Assembly (NCBI GenBank): GCA_031308135.1
Contig: JAHLJT010004567.1
Coordinates: 30,539,602-30,603,601, forward strand
DNA: 64,000 bases
Reading direction: 5' to 3'
Origin: Acheta domesticus
Lineage: Eukaryota > Arthropoda > Insecta > Orthoptera > Gryllidae
The translations under genes were made by a program, and so were the position numbers. How positions within the stretch are numbered: the first letter of the stretch is position 1; each line of letters opens with the position of its first letter. The notes below the pieces were generated by a model. It saw nothing but the letters and a program-made list of their open reading frames with translations. It was not told the origin of the DNA and searched no databases. This document shows positions 11,233-21,231 of this stretch, one piece after another.

Positions 11233-11334
11233 GACATATACCGCTACCTCCCGCTAAAATATGCCCTACACTCACGGAAGTAATGACTAAAGTAGTGGAC
11301 GCAGCCGGAAACGAAGTACTCAATCACTCATCCC
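11233..11334 (+). mobile_element. SINE-A 3' end fragment
   Basis: A plus-oriented piece of the last ~100 bp of SINE-A. It contains CCGCTACCTCCCGCTAAAAT, CTCACGGAAGTAATGAC and GCAGCCGGAAAC, ending in AATCACTCATC. It directly follows the inverted copy. Confidence 0.6.
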
Positions 11335-11786
11335 TACTAAATGATCAACACACCAATTCGCTGGTCCTGACATCCCACTGACCACGTTCTTCCAGAAACC
11401 GAACGAATGATACCTCTAACCCCGCCCGTCCACTGACCCCTGCAGGCCCACCCAACCTTCTTCCCAGCGGCACCACGGGTCGGCGCGCGGGCCACACGAC
11501 GCGACGCGACGCGACGCGACGCGACGCGACACGACACGAGACGGGCGACGCGGCGCGGCGTACTTCCGGCTGTCCGGCGCGGGAGGCCGCGCGCGCGGAA
11601 AGTGATTTGAGCGAGAAGACGCGCGCGGCGACCCCATCTTCCGGTCGCCCGGGGCGCTCACGCGGCCTTCCGCCCCGCCCCGCCCTATCCCCTCCCCTCC
11701 CCCTCTCCCTCCCACACCACCTCCGCAGCCTCTAGGTACGAGGAGCGGACCTGGGCAGACGAGACCGCTACGGTGGACGTGCCTTC
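11335..11786. other. GC-rich spacer with (GACGC)n
   Basis: A short pentanucleotide array (GACGC, about six repeats plus variants) lies at about 11497-11540. It is followed by strongly CpG-rich sequence to about 11720. No coding exon is identifiable. This could be another CpG island. Confidence 0.45.
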
Positions 11787-12071
11787 AGGCAGCTCCACAC
11801 ATTCGGTTTTCGGCGAATGGCGAGCGGCTGCTCGCCGAATCCCGAGTAGTGTGAATGGGCTGCGTGTTCGTATTTGCAGAGCAACAAACATTCGGTACTC
11901 GCCCTACCCACCGCGTGTCGGTCTTTTGCACACAAGCTCGCTCTACCCCGTCTCTTGTCGGCCTTTTATACACATCGAAGAAAGCTAACATTCGCTGAGC
12001 ACATCAGCTGCTCGGGATTGGACGAGCAGTCGCTCGCTACTCGGCGAATGCCGAGTGTGTAGAGTCGCCTT
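11787..12071. mobile_element. MITE with ~35 bp imperfect TIRs
   Basis: The left end GGCAGCTCCACACATTCGG (from about 11788) mirrors the right end, whose reverse complement begins GGCGACTCTACACACTCGG (to about 12071). Inside each end, CGGCGAATGGCGAGC and its counterpart GCTCGCTACTCGGCGAATG continue the inverted repeat. At ~285 bp with no coding content, it fits a non-autonomous DNA transposon. I cannot define the target duplication with confidence, so the superfamily is open. Confidence 0.65.
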
Positions 12072-13084
12072 TGGGCTAGGGTCACAAGGCAGCCGAAATA
12101 TCTCTCGGTGGCTACCGGACAACTACAAGCGAAATCGTCCGACTTATTTTATCCGAAAAACACGCGGTATAGTCCAAAAATTCCCATCATTCCACGGCTC
12201 ATTGTTGTATTGCCACAAGCACGCTCAGTAGCGTAACGAAGTGAGTGCGGGCCCGCCTTCAAAACTTTTATCCGGGCCCTCTTCATAAAGCAAACACAAG
12301 TAGCGTTAGTACTCTAAATAATAAAAATTTCACCTAAAAATAGATAGATTTATTTAAACTGCAAATGGGTATAACCCGGTGGCAGCTAATTACAAAAACA
12401 CAAAAATACACAGTCTCCCAGTAACATAGAACACTAATACCAATAATAATAATAACAACAATAAGGTAATGTAACTAGCAAATTATATACTAATTATAGT
12501 AATAATAATAATGGTAAAATAATGATAATAATATAAAAACTGACTAGGCTGCCTTTAATGTGGGCACGCCCTCATTGCGAGTCTTGCGGACCCGAACGTC
12601 ACCTCAATGAGAACGCTCGAGATCTACATATATTGAAGATGATCTTGGTTTTGACGTAGGTCTTTACTCTCTAGCTCATTTCGGGCGATTGGAACCGACA
12701 GAAGCAAACAAACAGATCTTCGCCCAACAGATAATGTTTTCGGATGCCGTCGGACAATATCGTTCGGGTTCATGATCGTTCCCGCTTACCAGCAAGTGTG
12801 TGAACGAATGTGGCGCTTCAGACGAAAACATCCGACGCTGGCCGACCGAAATTTTGGCCAAAATCGGCTTCACTGTGACCTCTGCCTTAGTCTGTACTCC
12901 AGTGTCGTCAAGGTCGATGCCACGAGCAGGAGTTTGCGGCACAAGTGCCGTGACGAAACCGCCCCTCAACGCAGTTCATCACCCTGCCACCAGAGACAAC
13001 GTCATCCCTGTTGTAAAACGGCGGGGTTACCAATAGTCCCCTTTCCCGACGCTAGTTGTGCAGAGAAGCTCGTGGCATACTACG
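12072..13084. other. spacer, nothing recognised
   Basis: 12340-12540 is AT-rich with short TAA-type runs. 12650-13030 is more balanced and has a weak inverted pair (GTTTTCGGATGCCGTCGGA near 12735, CGAAAACATCCGACGC near 12825). No familiar protein or RNA motif is seen. Confidence 0.4.
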
Positions 13085-13390
13085 GTTGCTAAGACGTGTC
13101 CCACTGCCACTACTAGAAGACCTTGACACCACTGCTCTACTCGAAGGGTCGCGGGTTCGATTCCCGCTCTGGATATTAGCTTCTATGTAGTTACTGTCTG
13201 AGTTTAGCATCTGATCCAGCATTGCTGATGCATCCGCACCACACAAACCGGAAGGTAGTACGGTTGTAGCCACGACAAAGACGGATTTTGGCTCTAGGTT
13301 GTCACCGACCTCTCTACGTACTGATCGATGACACGAGCTGAAGATTATTTCCACTCGATAAGTGGCATCAATGGATGACACTAGAAATTG
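13085..13390 (+). mobile_element. possible third SINE family (tRNA-like head)
   Basis: A perfect B box, GGTTCGATTCC (13149-13159), sits in GTCGCGGGTTCGATTCCCGC, whose flanks can pair as a T-arm. A tRNA-unrelated body of about 200 bp follows. No convincing A box or full cloverleaf is visible, so it is not a functional tRNA gene. The call rests on one motif in a single copy. Confidence 0.35.
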
Positions 13391-15664
13391 TACACAGCAG
13401 GTTGACTGCTCCCACCGTAAGACAAGGTGTGAGTTCGTCCTTCCGATACTAATAAGAAAACCAGGTATAATTGAAATTTAACTAAGAGAGTATATTCTTT
13501 CTTTATAAAGATACACTGAATTGTACTGAAACGACAGTCTTCGTTATAACTAATAAATACTTAATAACACTTGAAATATAAAATCTATCACACACAATAG
13601 CATTAAAATGTACAATGGCAAAAAATATAGAACAATTTCTGAAATAAATACAAACATAATGCAAATACCCTTATATACACTACTTACAAAACGCACATAA
13701 ATAATGGGGAGATGTTATACATTTTTGTTTACTACTTTGGTAGTAATAACAGTGTGAACGTCTAATGGATAAACCTTTTGTCTAATGCACACTTATAATG
13801 TTTCTTATAACTCTTCTAACTTTTAACAACTGGTTCTGTTCTGTTTCTGTAACTTTTTTCGTACTGAAATTAAGTGGAGTTGGAATCATGACTCTTCCTT
13901 GATTGCATTCTTCGAATTAACTTTGAAAAACAGTATTAAATATATACATCTTTAACCTGTTTTAATGGCCATTTAATTCTATAGTATTTTTTCTAGAACG
14001 TTACAGAGAATTTACACTTAAAATTTATCTGTATTCTAGTACGACAGTACATGCTTAAAAATGCACTTGATATTAGAAAGCTCGATCTTATGTTAGCCAG
14101 TAATGGATTCCCAGATATAAAATGTACGCCGCGCTAATTGAATGCTGATGTATTATTACCTAATGCGTATTGTGTGTTCAGTCGAGTGCCTGAAGGTTAG
14201 TCATTTCCTCAATGCACCACCAGAGAGCAGCACTAATGAAGCATACGTAGAATTGGGTGGAAGTGACTTACTGTCTCATAGTTTGCCTCAAGTACTCACA
14301 AATTTCCGTAGCACGCAGCGGCGCTGGAATTAATACCTCTCTTGTCACAATTACCATTACTCAGCACCATTCACATCATAAGCAGCTTCCCTATTGTTCC
14401 AACCACGCTGCGACATTTGAGCGGAAGCTACAATTTTTCTCGTCCCCCCCTCGTATGAAAATCTGATCCTTACGTATGGAAAGCGACCACAACAATCATG
14501 ATCCATCTTTGTTTCTAATTGATAAACTATTTCAGAAACCATTCAAGAGTCATTTCCGAGGGAAAACAACAGTCGAGCATCAGACTATTTTCCGAAAGTA
14601 TACTATATTTAAATATTTTATCGAATAAAAAATTATGTGTAAAATTTCAAAAACTATTCCACCATTAACTCATTTTCACTGGTTATTAAAATAATTCAAT
14701 TGTGAAGTAATAACTGATTTGAAATACCAGTTGATTCTCAAGACTCGCTCATTATGTCACTCCACTTCCATCTCCATTACAATACATTGGAGATCACCTT
14801 ATTTATCTGTCAATATCGGAACTTTAGTTCATTGCCTAGACGTAAATGCGCATTCTTGCGGATTCTTGTGTGTCATCTGTTCATCTATACACGCGGGTAA
14901 TTCAAACGAATATGTCCTTTCCAATTATGTCCTTGTAACCAAGAATGTATTACGTACCAAAGTAAGACGAAAATGTACATTTTCTTCGTTCGTGTTTTTT
15001 TTTATTTTAAGTATGCAGAAAGCTCTTTATTTTACTCGCGTAATAGGACTGCTTGTTGCAATTTGAATCTCGAGTTTGAAAGATTGATACTACTAAAAAT
15101 GTTCGTTATTTGCGTCTGCTTTAATAAGTTACCATCCCCCCAAAAAATAAATAATTCCACACCTTATATTCAGCTTTCAACTTTAACGCATTTAGCAGAA
15201 TAACTTGATAATCATTACATCTGGTGACACACACTATTAAAAGATAATAGAAAAACAAGCACGCAAAGTAATTGTTTTGATTTAGGGGTCATGAAACCTA
15301 AATATTTTAAACCAATCTAAGGATCTAATTGAATTTTAATTGTTTTTATTTACTGTAAATTACGAATTTTATTCATTTCAGAATAATAATAAGTTACGCC
15401 AAAACACACGATCATTTGTAGTGTAAAAATACAAAAAAATGAAAAAAAGGTTAAAAGTAAGTCATTAATATGGTGGTCCTGATAGTCGAAGAAATATGAA
15501 TGTAAGTATTTTTTCATTTCGGACAAAATATAGTACTGAAAGCGAATTACAGCTTACTTGTGACTCAGTGACAAACTAATGAGCTAATTGGTGCTACAAA
15601 ATGACTCATTTTCTTCTCTTATTTGTAACGTAACCTAAGACATCTTTATTCGTGTATTTCACTC
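13391..15664. other. AT-rich spacer, nothing recognised
   Basis: Low-complexity AT-rich DNA. Frames such as 14719-15066 show no domain or compositional sign of coding. Confidence 0.5.
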
Positions 15665-15910
15665 TATTCTGACAAGAAATTCAAAGAAAAAATTTGTAGC
15701 CTTTTTTTTTAAATTGAAAATGTTCCAGGGGATTCACGTAAATTACCCCTAAAATTTAAAGAATGTTTTTCAAAATCGCAGATCTTCGAGCCGGGACAGA
15801 TCGACCACGGAATATTCATTTTGTAAAAAATCCTACAAATGGTTGAGGCACTAGTGCATATGTATTCATTCTTGTTCGGACGGATGGAAATAAGGTAAGA
15901 GTACGGAAGA
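15665..15910 (+). mobile_element. GGAC-TIR family fragment
   Basis: Matches the 3' half of the long copy at 17685-17900. Shared blocks are TCAAAGAAAAAATTTG, TTACCCCTAAAATTTAAAGA, CAGATCGACCACGGAATATT and a reduced GACGGATGG remnant of the (GGAC)n tract. Confidence 0.65.
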
Positions 15911-16519
15911 AATAAGGAAACCAATTAGTACGAGAAAGTCTGTGCAATTCTGCAGAACCAATAGTTTCTTATTTTTTAAAGATTCTAACTTAAGTTAGTT
16001 GTTAATAATTCATTCAGTATAAAATAAAACACAAGGCGCGAAAGACCAACAAGACAAAGGGAAAGAATGTCTAAGCAAAATAATATTTACATTGCTTGTT
16101 TTCCAAATATTTTTTCTTCTCTAAGTTTTGTAATGTATCATACTTTGTTAACTTTTTTGCTATCAAATTTACTGCAATTTTGTTAGTCTCTTCCACATAT
16201 TTTGGAGCATTCATTTCTACGCCCTATTTCGAATCATCCGTAATAGAACGTGACATTTTCCCGATCCAGAAGTAAAGCAGGATTTCAATTCGATATGATT
16301 CGCTTTTAATAGTTATATACAGATGAGTGTCGACTGTTTCAATTCTCAATATTACCAATCTTTTCACACCTATACTAGGTACGTAAGATATATTGTTGAT
16401 TTTTAATGAGAAACAAATTAAATAAAATCACATTAAATATTACACAGGACGATAAAAGAACATCAACTACGCGACAAAGACACCTCACTCACTTCTATCG
16501 CTACGCGTGAGATAATACC
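15911..16519. other. AT-rich spacer, nothing recognised
   Basis: No coding or repeat signal is recognised apart from proximity to the GGAC-TIR copies on both sides. Confidence 0.45.
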
Positions 16520-18160
16520 TTTCTCCCGTATATAAAGTACCTCCTTCGTAAAGTATAACTAGTGGTGCTACAGAATGGCACAGACTTTCCCGTATTAGCT
16601 TTTTATTTCCTTGGGTCTTTGCTAGCTATTCGGAATTGCCACAAACTCTTTCTGGCTAGCTGCCATCTATCACTTCCAAAAGTACATTTTATTGTAATTT
16701 TCTTAATTTTTCGGTTTCCTATTGGTAGAACGAAAATATTAATTTTAGAATATTAAAGAACACAAAAAACTAGCCGTAAATGGCAATTTTCTTTTAAAAA
16801 TTATGTGCCGTTTAAGAGAAAATGGCGTTTTAGCGCTACTAAAAATGCAAAATTTGAAGCTCATTTTTACAGAAAATTTTTGAGTTTTCAAATTCACTTT
16901 AATTGAAGTTATTTGAAGCACTTTCACTCACAAATATAATCATCTTTACAAATTGCTGGTAATGTGCATATTAAATATGCGAGAGAGCATTCAAAAAATT
17001 TACATTTATATAATTTTTGAAAAAAACAAAAAAATAACTCAAAATAAACTTTAGATCATATTAAAGAGTGTAATTATCACTATCTGTTACAAAAGTTTCA
17101 AGAAAAAATCTGCAGCCATATATGAGAAAATGGCGTTTGAGCATTTCTGAAAATACCGAAATTTGAGCTACTTTTCACAGAAAACGGTAGTGCTTTCGAG
17201 AAACTTTACTTGACATTATTTAAAGCATATATACTCGTAAATATAATAATGTGCAAAAATCGCCGAAATGTAAATATTAACGACGTGAGAGACAAGTAAA
17301 AAATTTACATTTTTGTAATTAAAAAAAAACGATAGCCCATTATGGCTTTTATGTCATCTGATAGAGTAAATTTACCACTATCCCTACCAAAAGTTTAAAG
17401 AAAAAATTTGAAGCCGTTTTTCAGAAAATCTTGTTTTTGTAATTTTTTAATTTTGCACATATTGCACGAAAACTACTAAAATGTTGAGAAACATATACAT
17501 GACCTTTATGAAAGAACTCAATATGCAGAACAAATTTTATTTGAAGAAAAAATCTCTTTCTTCAATTTTGTAGCTGGAGAAAGACGCCGAAAAAAAATTC
17601 AAACTTTCAAAATTTTCGAAAATTCAGAGTTATCCGTGAAAATCCTATGCCATGTTAATAAGTGTATTTTACTCTATTCATAAAAGAAATTTAAAGAAAA
17701 AATTTGGAACCGTTTTTGAGAAAATTTTTGAAAATCCCCGGGGGGCTTCATATAAAGTACCCCCAAATTTTGAAGAATCTTTTTCAAAATCTCAAAGCTT
17801 CGACTAGAATCAGATCGACTACGGAATATCCATTTTGGAAGAAATCGTACGTATGGTTTAGGCGCTAGCAGTGTTCACAGACGGACGGACAGACGGACGG
17901 ACGGACGGACGGACGTTTTCCTTTCAATTGGGTTTTCGGTATCAAGGACCCTAGAAAACAGGGTTTCTGGCTACAACACGTGTTAGGGTATATTTTTTCT
18001 TCATTTAGCAACTGGTTTTATCCACTTATTCGCTTTCACGGCCCGGCAATTAATTTTTTTCCGCCGAAAATTGGCCATTTTTTCGCGCAGCATTACATAA
18101 CTTCCCCTATACTAAGTATATCACTCCGTGTATACGTACGTATACGGGAAAGTAAAAATT
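16520..18160 (+). mobile_element. GGAC-TIR family, longest copy (~1.64 kb)
   Basis: It begins with a shortened TTTCTCCCGTATATAAAGTA end and the signature AACTAGTGGTGCTACAGAAT. A body follows with several diverged internal repeats of a 'GAAAATGGCGTTTNAGCG' type segment (about 16819, 17130). Next come a GACG/GGAC tetranucleotide run (17881-17914) and TTTTCGGTATCAAGGACCCT. It ends in CGTATACGTACGTATACGGGAAAGT. That terminal ~95 bp is the inverted counterpart of the left end of the copy at 26399. No transposase is encoded, so the family is presumably non-autonomous; its superfamily is unknown. Confidence 0.65.
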
Positions 18161-18170
18161 ACTAATTACG

Positions 18171-18731
18171 AGCGGGAGAGAAGGCTCAGAGCGGATAGAA
18201 CTGATGTCACTGCAGTCTCTCATACCAGGAGGTCCTATCTTCGAGACCCGGGCTAGCACGGATTTTCGACATTAGCTTGACAACCAGGTCGAATACTGGA
18301 GGAGAATTCAAGTGGCCGGTAGCTCTGATTCGGTAGTTTTCCATGGTTTCTCCTATCAACAGGCGAATGCCGGAGCAGTACCCTAACAAACGGGCCACGT
18401 ACCGCGCGCGATCTTTCCTACCTCTTCCTTGTCCTATCCTCACCTCTGACACTAACCACCTACTGACACTAACGTGCACCATACTACCACACAAGCTGGG
18501 AGACCGATCGGGAGCTTTGAGGTTGTCCCGGTTGCGGTTGTGCCACGCGCTGGTAGGAGATATTTGGTTGGGGAAAGCCTCGCTCGCCGACAGTAGGTCG
18601 GCGCCGAATCTCACCATCCAGCGGAGGAAGTCCACCGCCACATCCCGAACAAAACATGCACTACACTTACAGGACTAATGACCTTAGTAGTTGACGCGTT
18701 CGGAACTACTAACAATCAATCAATCAATCAA
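18171..18731 (+). mobile_element. SINE-A copy 5
   Basis: A-box-like AAGGCTCAGAGCGG near 18181, a B-box region near 18236-18250 (TCTTCGAGACCC, diverged), the standard body and a TCAATCAATCAATCAAC tail. It is inserted just downstream of the GGAC-TIR copy. Confidence 0.75.
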
Positions 18732-19198
18732 CTGCTGGCGAGTATTTTGTGATCTGGGATTTACGTGAAAACCTCAGCCCTCACATCCTTTACCTCAGAG
18801 GCGCAGCGCCTTATTTCTGCCCCCTCCGCTGGCGCTCGCTTGCTAATGCGCAACTACCGGTGCCGTCAGCACCTTCGGTAAAACCGTGCGCGTCGTCATC
18901 AAAGGGTGGTTAGCGCTTGCCCGCCTCCCCCGCCCCGCGCGCTCTTGTAATTGGGCTTTGATGGGCGGCGCCGCCGGGATTCGAAGCAGGCCCTCTGCGG
19001 CGAAGGGCGGGTGTTTTTCGCAAGGGAGAGTCCTCGACGGGACAGTAAGGGTACGTGTGTGTCTCCCTTGTGTTTCGCAGAACTATACGCATATCAATGC
19101 TTTGAGCATACCCTTTAATGAATGACTAGCCGCGACTGGAAAGCGTAAAAATACGATATTCGAGAAGACCCGAAACGTCATATAGGAGAAGTATTATA
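18732..19198. other. spacer with GC-rich patch 18880-19020
   Basis: A CpG-rich segment (GCCCGCCTCCCCCGCCCCGC near 18918) of about 150 bp. No exon or RNA is recognised. Confidence 0.4.
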
Positions 19199-20463
19199 CA
19201 GGGTGAGTCACGTAACTTTAGCACCTCCTGTAACTTTTGAACGGTTGAAGATATTGCAATGCAGTTTTCACGGAAGTGAATGAGGGAATGGGGCTAATTG
19301 ATATATGTATTGATTTCTCTTTTATCACTTTTATTTTACGAGATATTTGAGGTAACTTTGTTTTTTCAAATGGGACTATACATATTTTTTCAGTCTATCA
19401 TGACAAGCGTAAAAAGACGAATCCAAAGATATAAATATTGTCATATGTTAGATAAGCATTTTTTTGATTAGTTGTGATTTTTTTTGCGACTAGTGTTTAA
19501 CGGATATTTTCATTGTAACTGTCAGCCCCACAAGGTCACGCAGCGCTCCCCCAGCAAACGCGGGGTCGGGGAAGGGAAGGGATTTAAGTACTTGAGGATA
19601 CGAAAAATATTCACAAAACTGTTGCACTTTTTCCTGAACTCTCCTTTTCATCTTAATCCATTTTCAGTAATTTGGGTTTCTTAGGGATTGAAAATACGGA
19701 TTTGTCTTAAGTAGTATTTATTGAAATAAGATTATTTCTATCCGTAAGTTATTATTATATTTGTATTAACATTGAAATTGTTTGCTCAAAATATACAATA
19801 TATTTTTGTACAGTTTTCATTATTTATTCTTATTGTGCTTTGTTTCAAGATCCCATTACTACGTATCTTATGAAATCCCATTAAATGGAGTTGAAGTTAT
19901 AAACAATTTTATTACAATACAAACTTATGACAAATCCTTATTTTCCATCCTTTAATTCCTTCAATCAAAGAAAGACGAAAATGTGAAAATGCAGAAGGAT
20001 GGAAAGCACAGTTCAGGAAATAACTGCAATGGTTTTGTGAATACTTGGAATACTATGTTTCGTATTTTCAAATAAGATCCCTCCCCTTCCCTTCCCTTCG
20101 CCGGGCGCACGTGTGCTGGTGGAGCGCTGCATGACCTTGTGTGGTGGACTATTCAAAACGTCCGTTAAACCCCGGTCGCAAAAATCAAAATTAATCAAAA
20201 AAATCCTTATCTAACATATGACAATATGTACATCATTGGATTTGTATTTTTACGCTCGTCATGGTGGACTGAAAAAATATGTATAGTTCCATTTGAAAAA
20301 ACAAAGTTACCTAAAAAATCTCGTAAAATACAAGTGATAAAATAGAAATTAATGCACGTATCAATTAGCCCCTTTCCCTCATGCACTTCTGTGAAAACTG
20401 CATTGCAATAACTTCAACCGTTCAAAAGTTACATGAGGTGCTAAAGTTACGTGACTCACCCTG
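19199..20463. mobile_element. fold-back DNA element, ~550 bp inverted arms
   Basis: The element starts CAGGGTGAGTCACGTAAC at 19199 and ends with the reverse complement, finishing GACTCACCCTG at 20463. TA dinucleotides on both sides fit a Tc1/mariner-type target duplication. The similarity of the arms continues inward for about 550 bp: TTTAACGGATATTTTCATTG at 19497 versus CAAAACGTCCGTTAAAC at 20155, and a GC patch GGGGAAGGGAAGGGAT at 19567 versus CCCTTCCCTTCGCC at 20089. A spacer of ~150 bp remains at the centre. No transposase ORF is present. Arms differ by perhaps 15-20 percent, so the palindrome is old but still extensive. Confidence 0.8.
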
Positions 20464-20639
20464 TATACCAAAAACCAAATTTTAAAAAAAGATGTGCATT
20501 GATTAATAAAAGTAAATATTTATGAAACTGCGATCAGTTTTGTAGTAAGACCTATTAGAACACCAGTGTTCTTATAATTCAAGGCCCAGAGTTAAAAACC
20601 ATAATGTATGTATTTGGCATTTAGAGGGTGAGATTAATC

Positions 20640-20915
20640 CGAATTTTTCAGCTAGCGGCTGTCCCCAGGACTGGGCTGTCTTTTATATCCGTATTATCCA
20701 CGTCTGGAGGATAAGGGAGAAATGTAGGGAAGTATTATTCATTCCCTTCACAGTACCTAGCTTATTTGGCCTACCTGAGCTTTCTTCCGTCATCATATCC
20801 TATAGAAACACGATATGTATTAGAAAGCTACTGCTTCATTTTTGCCCTGGTCGAGAATAGAAACCAGGACCGTCTTACAGAAAGCGAGCACGCTAGCCAT
20901 GAACCACCCAAGGGG
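20640..20915 (-). mobile_element. possible tRNA-derived SINE, decayed
   Basis: On the minus strand, 20905-20850 reads GGGTGGTTCATGGCTAGCGT followed by a TTTCTGTAAGACGGTCCTGGTTTCTA-type B-box region. This resembles the tRNA-like head of arthropod SINEs. The body would run to the CAGCCCAGTCCTGGGGACAG area at 20658-20680. It is a single copy in the window; the evidence is modest. Confidence 0.35.
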
Positions 20916-21095
20916 CTAATAGACATTAGTTTTCTAATTAATTATAGTTTACTAGTTTATGACTGTGTGTTTATGTACCTGAAAAAAGAACACGTAATGG
21001 TGTACATAAATACTCTTGCGCGACTTCCGGATCCTCTATGCCCGTGCGGGCCTTTTAAATAATTTATTCACACTTCGGTACATTCTTTTTTGTAA

Positions 21096-21096
<1 letters not shown>

Positions 21097-21137
<41 letters not shown>
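21097..21137. repeat. (ATT)n microsatellite, 3' flank of retrotransposon
   Basis: About 13 ATT repeats directly abut the 3' end of the Dong/R4-like element. A matching (TTA)n tract abuts its 5' end. Confidence 0.95.
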
Positions 21138-21138
<1 letters not shown>

Positions 21139-21231
21139 CATTACATCACGACTAAAGATGTTATGAGTCGGCTGAATATAAAATCTACTCCAGGTTGCAA
21201 CCAGCTACCTCAGAAGCAGACCCGGTGACTG

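Noticed and set aside
13130..13170. Functional tRNA gene (perfect B box)
   Set aside because: No acceptor or D arm pairing and no proper A box at the right distance; better read as a SINE head.
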